From Engelhardtia mirabilis (lineage in GTDB: Bacteria > Planctomycetota > UBA1135 > GCA-002686595), in NCBI RefSeq assembly GCF_007748095.1, contig NZ_CP036287.1, positions 5,952,001 through 6,016,000 on the forward strand: a stretch of DNA of 64,000 nucleotides, read 5' to 3'. The translations under genes and the position numbers were made by a program. Numbering within the stretch: the stretch's first letter is position 1; each line of letters opens with the position of its first letter. Shown here piece by piece: positions 8,816 through 17,193 of the stretch. The notes beneath the pieces were generated by a model that was not told the origin of the DNA, ran no database searches, and saw only the letters and a list, made by a program, of their open reading frames with translations.

Positions 8816-10560
8816 TCCGGTCTCGGCTCTTCCACTTCGCGCACGAGGTCAGCCAGGGTCCCGTTCGCCTCCAGCTCCGCCGAGGCGGCGTCGAGGCCGC
8901 GCAGGGCCCGGCGCAGGCGCGCGTCCAGGAGCGTCGCGGTGGTGACGGCGCTGTTGCGGCCCGACTCGTCGCCCCCGCGCAGGGCACGGCGGGCGTCGAG
9001 CAGGTGCGTCTGGTTGGGATCGCGGCCACAGGTCCAACCCTCCAGCTCGCCCAACTCGGTGCGCGCCAGGAGGCCGGCGTCCGCCAGGCGGCTGAGGGTG
9101 TCGCGCAGTTGCTCCTCGGGCGTCATCAGCTCGACCACCAGGTCCTCGGTGGTCCAGGGCTTGCCGCCCTCGAGGAAGCGCTCGGTGATGCGGACCAGGG
9201 CGCGCATGCCGGTGGCCTCGACCTCGGCGGGGGTGGGCTCGCCGGCGAGCATGCGACGTCCAAAGGCGTTGTGGTTCTGGTCCGCGTAGGCGAACTCGGC
9301 GCCCAGCAGCACGACCATCCACGACAACCAGGTCCAGACCAGGAAGAGCGGAATGGCGGCGAAACCGGCGTAGAGCTCGTTGTAGGAGGCCACCCCCACC
9401 TGGGAGCCCACGTAGACGCGCTGGGCCACGACCCACAGCACCGCCGAGCAGAACCCGCCGATCGCCGCCGAGCGCAGGCGCACGCGGGTGTTGGGCAGCA
9501 CCAGGAACAGCAGCGAGAAGAACAGCCACATGCTCGCCAGGGGCGCCAGGCCCATGGCCAGCTCGGTCGCCCGGCCCAGGTTCTGCTCCAGGAAACTCGG
9601 CACGCCCTCGGCCTCGCTGCCCTGGCCCAGGGCCGAGGCGGCCCCCAGGGATCCCACGCTGATCGCGAGGATCGGCGCCACGACGACGATCGAGGTGAAG
9701 TCGGAGAGCTTGCGAGTCAGGGTCCGCGCGCGGCGTACGCCCCAGATCTCGTTCAGGGCGTTCTCCACCTGGGACAGCAACTTGACCACCGTGAAGAGCA
9801 CGATGGCGAGGCCCAGGGTGCCGAGGCTGGAAACATTGGTGCCCTCGACGAAGGCCAGCAGTTGATCGATCGCCCGGCGCAGGTCGGCCGTGCCGCCGGA
9901 GGCGGCGCCGACATCGCTAGTGGTGACCGCACGCGCACTGGCATCTGCTCCATTCGCCGCAGCGCCTTCCGCCGCAGTGCCCTGCGTGGACGCGACCATC
10001 GAGTCCTCGAGGGCGGCCAACTCGGACTCGGCGGCGCTCACCGAGTCGCCCGTGACCTGCGCCGATTCGGGCGACGACGGCTGAGCCTGGGACTCCCCGG
10101 CGCCGGACTGGCCTGCGCTCCCGGGCAACTCGATCCCGTTGGGCCCGACCAGCGCGGACTCGCCTGCCTCCAGGTCCATCGCGCCCGCGCCGCGGGCCGG
10201 CTCCTCGCCGAAGGTCGACTCGAGCATCGGCTCGACGACCTTGTTGATCAGCAGGTCGTAGGCCCCGAAGCCCTTGGCCACCGAGAAGGCGAAGGCCAGA
10301 AAGGGCACCAGCGAGAGGACCGTGTAGTAGGTCAGTCCCGCGGCCCGGAAGCCGTCCTTGTGGACGACGAACCCCCGCCCGGCGATCGAGACCAGGCGAA
10401 GCAGGTGCACGCCGAGGGCCGATAGCGTCGGCGCCTCGGTCCAGTCGCGGCGCCACAGGTCGCGGGTGAAGAACCCGATCACCCGCTCGACCGGACTGCG
10501 CTTCGGCTCGTCCTTCGATTCCCCGGCCGCGTCGGGCCGCTCAGTCGTCTCCCTGGGCAC
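8812..10560 (-). CDS. YihY/virulence factor BrkB-family membrane protein with a large acidic insert
   Basis: This encodes 582 residues. Family features include DGFRAAGLTYYTVLSLVPFLAFAFSV in the first membrane segment, VKLLSQVENALNEIWGVRRART, the hydrophobic AAIGGFCSAVLWVVAQRVYV and SWMVVLLGAEFAYADQNH. An unusual stretch of about 125 residues, rich in Ala, Ser, Gly, Glu and Gln (roughly residues 110-235), interrupts the region between the first and second membrane blocks. A C-terminal tail of about 140 residues looks like a winged-helix module (TTEDLVVELMTPEEQLRDTLSRL). YihY proteins are polytopic inner-membrane proteins of unclear function, not RNase BN. The gene overlaps its neighbours at both ends, by 20 bases upstream and 4 downstream. 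Confidence 0.82.
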   Translation of the reverse strand: MPRETTERPDAAGESKDEPKRSPVERVIGFFTRDLWRRDWTEAPTLSALGVHLLRLVSIAGRGFVVHKDGFRAAGLTYYTVLSLVPFLAFAFSVAKGFGAYDLLINKVVEPMLESTFGEEPARGAGAMDLEAGESALVGPNGIELPGSAGQSGAGESQAQPSSPESAQVTGDSVSAAESELAALEDSMVASTQGTAAEGAAANGADASARAVTTSDVGAASGGTADLRRAIDQLLAFVEGTNVSSLGTLGLAIVLFTVVKLLSQVENALNEIWGVRRARTLTRKLSDFTSIVVVAPILAISVGSLGAASALGQGSEAEGVPSFLEQNLGRATELAMGLAPLASMWLFFSLLFLVLPNTRVRLRSAAIGGFCSAVLWVVAQRVYVGSQVGVASYNELYAGFAAIPLFLVWTWLSWMVVLLGAEFAYADQNHNAFGRRMLAGEPTPAEVEATGMRALVRITERFLEGGKPWTTEDLVVELMTPEEQLRDTLSRLADAGLLARTELGELEGWTCGRDPNQTHLLDARRALRGGDESGRNSAVTTATLLDARLRRALRGLDAASAELEANGTLADLVREVEEPRPE

Positions 10561-11803
10561 GGGCCTGAACGTACCCGATCCAGCGTGCTTCCAGATCTTC
10601 CAGCTTCATGTCCATGGCGTTCTGGAAGTGCGTTCCCGATCCCTTGCCTTCGAAGGTGCTGGCCACGAACGCGCGAAAGCCCTCGACGTAGGTGCCCTCG
10701 TCGGCCTGCAACAGGAACAGCACGAGCGTGAAGGCCTGGGCGTAGGCCAGCTCCGATCCGTCGACGGCGTGGAACTGGGCCTGGTCGAAGTTGAGCACGC
10801 GGCTCAACTCGTAGGGCTCTTCGGCCTGGGCGTGGATTCGCAGCCAGATCCGCGCGCGCTCGGTCTCCAGCAGACTGCTCAACCCGTGGGCCTCGACCTC
10901 GACCAACGCCGCCGCGATCTCGGCCAGGCCCTCGTCGAACCACCCGGGCGGGCTGCCGCGCCCGTCGTCGACCATCTGGTAGGCGTTCGACAGGAGCTGG
11001 TGCATCAGCTCGTGGGCCAGGGTGCTCAGCCCCTCCCACATGGAGCAGTCGCACACGACCCGGTTCTCGGCCGTGCGGAAGTAGGCCGCGCGCCGGTTCA
11101 TGGGCGGGAAGGACTCCGTGTCCCCGTGCAGGTGGACCTCCATCACCTTCTGCGGGAAGGGCAGCTCGAACAGGCCGCCGAACTCCCGATAGAGCATGTC
11201 GAAGGTCAAGACCGTGGCGTCCACGGCGGCCAGGCTGTCCTCGAGCAGGCTGCTGGCCCGGATCTCGTGGAAGCTCAGGTCGATCTCGAACGGCGTGTCC
11301 CAGTCGACGATGCGCTCGAGGAACTTCTCACGGGTCAGCCACTTGCGGTCGATGCGCACGCGCCAACCCTCGCTGTTCGACTTGGAGCCCAGGGCCGTGT
11401 GGGCCTCCTCGTTGTCCCAGTTGAAGGCCAGCACCCGCCACCAGGCGTAGCGCGCCTCGGCCTCGAGGCCGACCTCCTGGGCCCACTTGGCGATCTGCAC
11501 CGCGCCCTCGACGTCGCCCAGGGGCGCGCGGCGCAGGCGCTGGGCCAGCTCGTTGTAGAGCAGCGCCGGTGAGCGGACCTCCTCGACGTCCTCCACCTCC
11601 CAGATCCTGTCGCGCGTACCGACCCGGAAGATGATCTCGCGATCGCCCTGGTGGATCAGGTAGCCCTCCACTTCGCGTCCTTTCACGGGCACCAAGGTGT
11701 CCTCGGCGCGGTCGCGGTCGGCGGCGGGCAGGAGGGTCAAGAGGGCCAGGACGAGGCCGCTGGCAAGGGCGTGGAAGCGCGCGGGGGAAGGCTCGTGCGA
11801 CAT
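10541..11803 (-). CDS. Secreted DUF1570-like metallopeptidase
   Basis: This encodes 420 residues with an N-terminal hydrophobic export signal (FHALASGLVLALLTLLPAA). A gluzincin-type zinc site is visible: LSTLAHELMHQLLSN (HExxH), followed about 20 residues later by PPGWFDEGLAEIAA with the probable third ligand Glu. The N-terminal 120 residues (VKGREVEGYLIHQGDREIIF) resemble a small beta domain found before such peptidases in planctomycetes. The protein probably acts outside the cytoplasm, and the substrate is unknown. The 3' end overlaps the YihY start by 20 bases, implying one transcript with the genes down to MGMT. Confidence 0.72.
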   Translation of the reverse strand: MSHEPSPARFHALASGLVLALLTLLPAADRDRAEDTLVPVKGREVEGYLIHQGDREIIFRVGTRDRIWEVEDVEEVRSPALLYNELAQRLRRAPLGDVEGAVQIAKWAQEVGLEAEARYAWWRVLAFNWDNEEAHTALGSKSNSEGWRVRIDRKWLTREKFLERIVDWDTPFEIDLSFHEIRASSLLEDSLAAVDATVLTFDMLYREFGGLFELPFPQKVMEVHLHGDTESFPPMNRRAAYFRTAENRVVCDCSMWEGLSTLAHELMHQLLSNAYQMVDDGRGSPPGWFDEGLAEIAAALVEVEAHGLSSLLETERARIWLRIHAQAEEPYELSRVLNFDQAQFHAVDGSELAYAQAFTLVLFLLQADEGTYVEGFRAFVASTFEGKGSGTHFQNAMDMKLEDLEARWIGYVQARAQGDD

Positions 11804-11856
11804 GGAATTCAGTCCGGGGAGACCGGGGGGCCGTGGACCTTAGCCCAGGGCAGGGC

Positions 11857-11890
11857 GGCGGTCTTGTGCCTGGCACCGTACGAACGCCTA
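11857..11890 (-). repeat. R1 dispersed repeat, contains the stop codon of the AlgJ-like gene
   Basis: Read on the minus strand this is GTAGGCGTTCGTACGGTGCC followed by AGGCACAAGACCGCC. Identical or near-identical copies lie at 36691-36815, 36873-36907 and 55764-55798, with a fragment at 21715-21730. The TAG stop of the gene ending at 11888 is the TAG inside this element. Confidence 0.75.
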
Positions 11891-13396
11891 CTCCGCGCGC
11901 GCGGCGAGGGAACGCAGCCCCGGCTGGTCGGGCCCGAACTCCAGGCGCGCCGGGAGCACCGCCTCGAGGGGCCCGGCGAAGGCCCAGCGCCGCCCCACGC
12001 CGAAGGGCACCTCCAGGGCGTGGCGGGTGCCGGCGCCGTCGACCAGGACGCCGGTCCACGTCGCCCGGGGTTGGGGCACGGCGCGCTCGGTCGTGATCGG
12101 GCGCTCCAGGCGCAGCAGCAGTGCGGCGGCGCGCTCCTCGCCGCCGATCTCGAGCGGCGCGGCCAGGGCCTGGCCCTGCGGTGCTTCGAACCGCGCCTGC
12201 TCCGTCGCCGCGTTCCAGCGCCGCGCCTGCGCGATCTCGTCCTGGCCCAGTCCCAGGTGCGTCACGGCCACCGCGAACAACCGCTCGACCCGCGCCTGCA
12301 CCACGATGTCCGGCGCCTCGCGCTCGACGAGCTCGACGTCGAAGCGCACGTAGGACTCCGAGACCATGCGGCTGAAGTGGTTGGCCATGAACTTCCAAAG
12401 CCACATGCCGAAGGAGTCGCGCAGGAAGACCGCGCGGGGCAGGCTGCGGTCCGTGTTCTCGATCACGCCGTCGACGCTGCCGCTGGGCGAGGGCCAGAAC
12501 TCGATCGGCAACCACGCCACCTGGAACGTCGGCTCCAGGTCGACCGCCGTCTGGGTCACGAGGTCGCCCAGGTGCATCCGCACGGACCAGCTGTCGCCGG
12601 TCCAGTCCGGCGCGCGTTCGATGGGGTCGAAGCCGCGGTAGTTGCTGCGCTCGAGTACCGGCGTGCCCGGGTAGAGCTCGACCAACGCCCCCATCAACTC
12701 GCGGTAGGCCACGAAACCGCCCAGGTCGTTCCAGTGGGTCCCGAGCGGGTAGTAGATCTCCTCCGAGCGCGCCGCCTCGCGCAGGGCCGCTCGCGTGTCG
12801 ACCACGCGCAGGCCCCGCTCGCGCATCGCGGCGATGACCTGGTCGGTGCGCGTGTACTGCACGTCGACCCGGGCCCAGGCGGGCAGGTGCTCGGGGTACA
12901 CGCCCTGCTTCTCCGGCGCGATCAACAGCACGTACTCGGCGTCCCGCGCGGTGAGCCAGTCGCGCCAGTCCGCGTAGGTCTGCGCCCACTGCTCCACGCG
13001 CGCGGGGCCGAGCAGCTCGCCGCGGTGGATCGCGAAGGTGCCCTCACCCTGGTAATAGAGCCAATCGCCCTCGCCGCGCAGCATGCCCTCGGCGGCGGAG
13101 ATGCCCAGCCCGAACCAGAGCACGGCCGAGTGGGCGCGGATCAACTCGTGGCGCAGGGGGAAGCGATCGGCGAACCAGGCGGCGGTGGCGCCGGGCAGCT
13201 CGCCGAGGGCCTCGCGCTCTAGCGCCACGTCCGGCGTCGGGGCGGCCGGTCGCTCTTCCAACTCGACGCTGGTGTCGACCTCGCCCGTGCCGAGCCACAG
13301 GGCCAGGGGCGCGAAGCAACCGACGACGAAGACGCCCGCCAGCCAGATGGACTGCAGCGGCGTCGGTCGGCGCAGGGCTTCGGGCAGGTCGCTCAT
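11888..13396 (-). CDS. AlgJ/AlgX-like SGNH acetyltransferase-type protein
   Basis: This encodes 502 residues from ATG 13396, whose A overlaps the stop of the upstream MBOAT gene (TGATG). An N-terminal membrane segment (SIWLAGVFVVGCFAPLALWLG) precedes a DHHW/AlgJ-type domain. That domain includes EGDWLYYQGEG, the VLLIAPEKQGVYPEHLP block, YYPLGTHWNDLGGFVAYREL with the catalytic Asp/His region (THWND), and FLRDSFGMWLWKFMANHFS with the nucleophile Ser. Such proteins pair with MBOAT proteins to O-acetylate exported polysaccharides in the periplasm, as in alginate or cellulose acetylation. No polysaccharide synthase lies next to them here. The stop codon lies inside an R1 repeat. Confidence 0.82.
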   Translation of the reverse strand: MSDLPEALRRPTPLQSIWLAGVFVVGCFAPLALWLGTGEVDTSVELEERPAAPTPDVALEREALGELPGATAAWFADRFPLRHELIRAHSAVLWFGLGISAAEGMLRGEGDWLYYQGEGTFAIHRGELLGPARVEQWAQTYADWRDWLTARDAEYVLLIAPEKQGVYPEHLPAWARVDVQYTRTDQVIAAMRERGLRVVDTRAALREAARSEEIYYPLGTHWNDLGGFVAYRELMGALVELYPGTPVLERSNYRGFDPIERAPDWTGDSWSVRMHLGDLVTQTAVDLEPTFQVAWLPIEFWPSPSGSVDGVIENTDRSLPRAVFLRDSFGMWLWKFMANHFSRMVSESYVRFDVELVEREAPDIVVQARVERLFAVAVTHLGLGQDEIAQARRWNAATEQARFEAPQGQALAAPLEIGGEERAAALLLRLERPITTERAVPQPRATWTGVLVDGAGTRHALEVPFGVGRRWAFAGPLEAVLPARLEFGPDQPGLRSLAARAE

Positions 13397-14862
13397 CAGA
13401 AGCGGAAGTAGATGAAGGGCTTGTAGGTGTCGGCCGCGGTGAAGGCCATGGCCACGAACCACAGACCGGTCAGTGCCAACAGACCTCCGGCGTCGAGGGC
13501 CCAGCAGGCGGCTCGGGCGCGCCCCGCCGAGCGCGCGGCGTCGCGCCAGCGCGCCAGGGCCTCGACCCAGGGCGCCGAGCCGACCGCGCCCAGGACCAGG
13601 GCGCAGACCACGCGCGCGTCGACGATCTCGCCCATGCGCCAGACGGCGTCGGCTCCGCTGCCCAGCCCGACCAGCGCGCGCGAGTAGTCCGCGAGCTGCC
13701 CCAGGCTCTCCGCGCGGAAGATCAGCCAGCCGAGCATCACCGCCAGCAGGGTGTAGCCGTGGCGCAGCGGGCGCGGCAGAACCGCCACGCGCTGGCCCAG
13801 GCCGATGCGCTCGATCACCAGGAACAGCCCGTGGTAGGCGCCCCACAGGACGAAGGTCCAGGCGGCGCCGTGCCACAGACCGCACAGCAGGAACACCAAG
13901 GCCAGGTTGCGGTAGGTCCGCGCCGCGCCGCCGCGGTTGCCGCCCAGCGGAATGTAGAGGTAGTCGCGGAACCAGCTCGAGAGGCTGATGTGCCAGCGGC
14001 GCCAGAACTCGGTGATCGACTGGGCCACGTAGGGCCACTGGAAGTTCTCGCGCAGGCGGAAGCCGAACATCCGCGCGATGCCGATGGCCATGTCGGAGTA
14101 GCCCGAGAAGTCGAAGTAGATCTGGACCGTGTAGGCGGCCAGGCCGATCCAAGCCAGTGCCGCCGAGAGCTCTCCCGCCGGCAGGGCGAAGATGTCGTCG
14201 GCGCCGCGGGCGGCCCAGTCGGCGATCACGACCTTCTTGGACAGGCCGATCACGAAGCGCCGCACGCCGCTGGCGAACAGGGCCAGGTCCACGCGGCGCG
14301 AGGCGATCTGCGTCGCGACGTCGTGGTAGCGCACGATCGGCCCCGCGATCAGCTGCGGGAACAGGGCGATGTAGAGGCCGAAGGCCAGGGGGTCCTTCTG
14401 CACCGGCGCGTCGCCGCGGTGCACGTCGATCAGGTAGGAGAGGGCCTGGAAGGTGTAGAAGGAGATGCCGATCGGCAGGGCGATCTGCGCCCAACCGTCG
14501 ATCCACGAGCCGACGAAGAAGTTGGCGTACTTGAACCAGCCGAGCAGGCCCAGGTTGAGCGCCACGCCGAGGGCCACGCCCGCCCGGCCCCGCGCCGCGT
14601 CGCCGCTCGCGCGCGCGCGGCCGATCACGAGGCCCAGGCCGTAGTTGGCGGCGATGCTGGCGACCATCCACGCCACCAGCTCCTGCTCGCCCCACCAATA
14701 GAAGAACAGGCTCGCGAGCAGCAGCCAGGCATTGCCGAAGCGATGGCGCAGGCTCCTGCCCGTGGCGCGGCCGGCAAGGTGCTCGGCGCCGGCCAGGAGC
14801 GCGTAGCCCAGGAGCACCAGCGGCAGGAAGCCGAAGAGGAAGATCGGGGTGCTGAAGAGCAC
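13396..14862 (-). CDS. MBOAT family O-acyltransferase (AlgI/DltB-like)
   Basis: This encodes 488 residues from GTG 14862, four bases after the MiaE stop; the longer frame to 15024 lies inside miaE. The multi-pass membrane protein has the AlgI hallmarks FYTFQALSYLIDVHRGD, FPQLIAGPIVRY, YFDFSGYSDMAIGIARMFGF, TEFWRRWHISLSSWFRDYLYIPLGG and LCGLWHGAAWTFVLWGAYHG, which contains the conserved histidine. It moves acyl groups from a cytoplasmic donor across the membrane to the AlgJ-like partner encoded directly downstream. The pair forms a polysaccharide acetylation module with an unknown target polymer. Confidence 0.88.
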   Translation of the reverse strand: MLFSTPIFLFGFLPLVLLGYALLAGAEHLAGRATGRSLRHRFGNAWLLLASLFFYWWGEQELVAWMVASIAANYGLGLVIGRARASGDAARGRAGVALGVALNLGLLGWFKYANFFVGSWIDGWAQIALPIGISFYTFQALSYLIDVHRGDAPVQKDPLAFGLYIALFPQLIAGPIVRYHDVATQIASRRVDLALFASGVRRFVIGLSKKVVIADWAARGADDIFALPAGELSAALAWIGLAAYTVQIYFDFSGYSDMAIGIARMFGFRLRENFQWPYVAQSITEFWRRWHISLSSWFRDYLYIPLGGNRGGAARTYRNLALVFLLCGLWHGAAWTFVLWGAYHGLFLVIERIGLGQRVAVLPRPLRHGYTLLAVMLGWLIFRAESLGQLADYSRALVGLGSGADAVWRMGEIVDARVVCALVLGAVGSAPWVEALARWRDAARSAGRARAACWALDAGGLLALTGLWFVAMAFTAADTYKPFIYFRF

Positions 14863-14866
14863 GGTG

Positions 14867-15469
14867 TCAGCCCGCCGTGGGGGCGCCCGAGTGCATGCGC
14901 GGGGCGAAGTCGAGCCGGGCCAGCAGCTCGGCCTCGACCTCTTCGAGGGCCTCCGCGCGCTGGTCCACGCGCGCGCCGTCGAAGTGGGTCCGCGCCAGCT
15001 TGGGGAACAGGGCGGCGTGGCCACGCTCGGAGGGACCGAGGTCGGCGTAGAGGGCGCGCAGGCCGGCGTCGGGCGCGAGCACGGCCAGGAGCTCGAAGCG
15101 CTCCAGGCTGCGCGCCTCGATCAGGCCCGCGATCAGCAGGCGATCGAGCAGGGCGTCGTCGCGGTCGGTGCGCTCCCGACGCGAAGCGGCCAACAGGCCC
15201 TCGACGTAGGGACTCGGAGGCCCCGGTTGCAGCGTCCCGCCGCGCTCGTCGATCAGCGCCAGGACCTGGCGGAAGTGGCTCATCTCCTCGACCGCCACCG
15301 CGGCCAACCGATCGCACAGGTCGGTGCGGGCCGTGTGGCGGTTGATCAGCGCCTGGGACGAGGCGGCGGCGCGCAGCTCACAGTGGGCGTGGTCGCTGAG
15401 CAGGGCCAGGGGCTCGCGGCAGACGGCCTCGGCCCAGGCGGGGGGGGTGACGGATCGCAGGCGCAGCAT
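14867..15469 (-). CDS. miaE: tRNA-(ms2io6A)-hydroxylase MiaE
   Basis: This encodes 200 residues of a ferritin-like diiron monooxygenase that hydroxylates 2-methylthio-isopentenyl-adenosine at tRNA position 37. All expected iron ligands are visible: Glu31 (HCELRAA), Glu62-x2-His65 (EEMSHF), Glu118 (LIEARSLERFELL) and Glu148-x2-His151 (SERGHAAL). The length matches the family. A TACCAT hexamer lies 12 nt before the ATG. It starts a run that continues into the MBOAT/AlgJ genes; this link is positional and not obviously functional. Confidence 0.88.
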   Translation of the reverse strand: MLRLRSVTPPAWAEAVCREPLALLSDHAHCELRAAASSQALINRHTARTDLCDRLAAVAVEEMSHFRQVLALIDERGGTLQPGPPSPYVEGLLAASRRERTDRDDALLDRLLIAGLIEARSLERFELLAVLAPDAGLRALYADLGPSERGHAALFPKLARTHFDGARVDQRAEALEEVEAELLARLDFAPRMHSGAPTAG

Positions 15470-15529
15470 CGGGGGGGCGACATGGTAGCGAGCCCGCCCG
15501 CGGGGCCATCCGCGCGCCCGCGCCGGCCG

Positions 15530-16117
15530 TCAGCTGTTCGCGCCGGGGCGCCAGAGCACGTCCGCCGTCTGGCCGTCCGGGCCCGCGCCGATGTTCGCCA
15601 CCCGCGACATCACGAACAGCAGGTCCGACAGGCGGTTCAGGTAGCGAATCACCTCGGGATTCACCCGCTCGCGCTCGGCCGGCAGGTCGGCCAACTCGAT
15701 CGCCATGCGCTCGGCGCGGCGGCAAACCGTGCGCGCCACGTGCAGGTGCGCGGCGACCAGGGTGCCGCCCTGGAGGATGAAGGACTCGAGCGGCCCGAGG
15801 TCGGCGTTGAGCCGATCGATGTGCTCCTCCAGCCGCGTCACGTAGGACTTCGGCACGCGCAGCTTCTCGCCGTCGGGGCCGGGCACGCACAGGTCCGAGC
15901 CCACGTCGAAGAGGTCGTTCTGCAGCTCCAGGATCAGCCCCGCCAGGGGGCCGTCGGGGCTGTGGGCCAGGGCCAGGCCCAGGGCCGCACCGGTCTCGTC
16001 CACCGTGCCGTAGGTGGCCACCCGCAGGTGGTGCTTCAGCACCCGGCTCCCGTCGCCGAGGCCAGTGGTGCCGTTGTCGCCGGAGCGGGTGTAGATGCGG
16101 TTGAGGTGGACGCCCAT
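15530..16117 (-). CDS. pduO: Cob(I)alamin adenosyltransferase, PduO type
   Basis: This encodes 195 residues. It is a trimeric five-helix-bundle enzyme that transfers the adenosyl group of ATP to cob(I)alamin to make coenzyme B12. Signature segments are IYTRSGDNGTTGLGDG (ATP phosphate binding), RVATYGTVDETGAALG, FILQGG, ARTVCRRAERM and YLNRLSDLLFVMSR. The length and motif spacing are normal. No B12-dependent enzyme lies nearby, so it is probably a housekeeping copy. Confidence 0.92.
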   Translation of the reverse strand: MGVHLNRIYTRSGDNGTTGLGDGSRVLKHHLRVATYGTVDETGAALGLALAHSPDGPLAGLILELQNDLFDVGSDLCVPGPDGEKLRVPKSYVTRLEEHIDRLNADLGPLESFILQGGTLVAAHLHVARTVCRRAERMAIELADLPAERERVNPEVIRYLNRLSDLLFVMSRVANIGAGPDGQTADVLWRPGANS

Positions 16118-16225
16118 GGGGGGTTCATCGGCCGGCGAGGCAGCGCGGTCGAGCCGCAGAGCCTAGGAAGTTCCCTTCGCGGGGGTAAGACCCCCTCCGC
16201 CGGGCCAAGGCCAGGCCCGGGTCCT

Positions 16226-16654
16226 TCACACCGCTTCGTCCCGCATCGCCGCCACCATCGGCCAGGTGTCGGCGATCTGGTCGAAGCGCACGACGCGGCC
16301 ATCCTCGACCTCGTAGACGTGGGCGAAGGCGGACCGCATGGCGCGCTTCGTCACGGCGTGGACCCCCGCGTAGTGGCCCAGGGCCACGACCCGGTGCCCG
16401 TCGGCGAGGAGCTCCTCCACGGGCGCGCCAAAGCCCTCCCAGGTCGACGACAGGCCGTGGAAGATCCCGGCCACCACGTCGTCGGCGCCGCGACGTCGGG
16501 CTCCGCCCGGCATGCCCGCGCACTGGTTCCAGATCACGTCCGGCGCCAGGACCGCGCGCAGGGCCGCCTCGTCGCGGATGCCGAAGGCCTCGTAGAGCGC
16601 ACGCACCGTCTCGGTCGGAGTCGGCGCGGGGATGCGGGTGGTCTCGTCGTTCAT
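16226..16654 (-). CDS. SnoaL/NTF2-like protein
   Basis: This encodes 142 residues from ATG 16654, overlapping the MarR stop as ATGA, so the two are translationally coupled. The cone-shaped alpha+beta fold of SnoaL-like proteins is suggested by ETVRALYEAFGIRDEAALRAVLAPDVIWNQ and ALGHYAGVHAVT...AHVYEVEDGRVVRFDQIADT. Such proteins are small isomerases, hydrolases or ligand binders. The substrate is unknown. The coupling suggests that MarR controls this gene and may sense the same compound. Confidence 0.75.
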   Translation of the reverse strand: MNDETTRIPAPTPTETVRALYEAFGIRDEAALRAVLAPDVIWNQCAGMPGGARRRGADDVVAGIFHGLSSTWEGFGAPVEELLADGHRVVALGHYAGVHAVTKRAMRSAFAHVYEVEDGRVVRFDQIADTWPMVAAMRDEAV

Positions 16655-17088
16655 CGTCGTAGTTCTCCCAAGCGCTCGACCAGACGCGCCAGGGCGGCCA
16701 CGTCGCTCGGGTCGAGCGCTCCCGTCAGCTCGGCGTCGGCCTCGGCCACGGCGGCCTCGGTCCGCTTGGCGGTCGCGCGCCCGCGGCGGGTCAACTTGAC
16801 CGCCACGGCGCGGCGGTCGCCCTTGGCCCGGGGACGGTCGACCAGCCCCTCGGACTCCATCCGTGACAAGAGCCCGGACATGGTCGCCACGTCCAGGTCG
16901 AGGGCGCGGGCGAGCTGGGTCACGCCCAGCTCGCGGTGCTCCAGGAGCAGCTCGAGCACGTAGACCCGCTGGGGGTTCAGGCCCTCCCCGAGGAAGTGCT
17001 TGTAGAAGGCCTGCACGCGGCGCCAACCCAGGTACAGGTTGAAGCAGGGCAGCTCGGCCAGGTCGCCACGCAGGTCGGACTCGTCCAC
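16651..17088 (-). CDS. MarR-family transcriptional regulator
   Basis: This encodes 145 residues with a GTG start. The winged helix-turn-helix is seen in VTQLARALDLDVATMSGLLSRMESEGLVDR, followed by the wing KGDRRAVAVKLTRRGRATAKR, typical of MarR dimers that bind small phenolic or oxidant signals. It is divergent from the RNase Z-like gene and lies upstream of the coupled SnoaL gene. A TAGGTT hexamer (17097-17102 on the minus strand) lies 8 nt from the GTG, consistent with a leaderless transcript. Confidence 0.85.
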   Translation of the reverse strand: MDESDLRGDLAELPCFNLYLGWRRVQAFYKHFLGEGLNPQRVYVLELLLEHRELGVTQLARALDLDVATMSGLLSRMESEGLVDRPRAKGDRRAVAVKLTRRGRATAKRTEAAVAEADAELTGALDPSDVAALARLVERLGELRR

Positions 17089-17092
17089 GGCC

Positions 17093-17130
17093 TACTAACC
17101 TAGGACACCCTTTGTTAGCACGCTTACTAC
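17093..17130. promoter_or_regulatory. Candidate MarR operator/promoter in the divergent region
   Basis: CTAAC (17095-17099) and GTTAG (17114-17118) form an inverted repeat, and TAC-TAA/TTAC-TAC half-sites flank it, in an otherwise GC-rich region. The minus-strand TAGGTT hexamer for MarR lies within it. Autoregulation by MarR is inferred from position only. Confidence 0.35.
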
Positions 17131-17193
17131 TTTTCGCGAATGGGCCGGAAGTAGCTCGGAGTCGACTTGCGGCGATCGACTAGGCTTGTGCTC

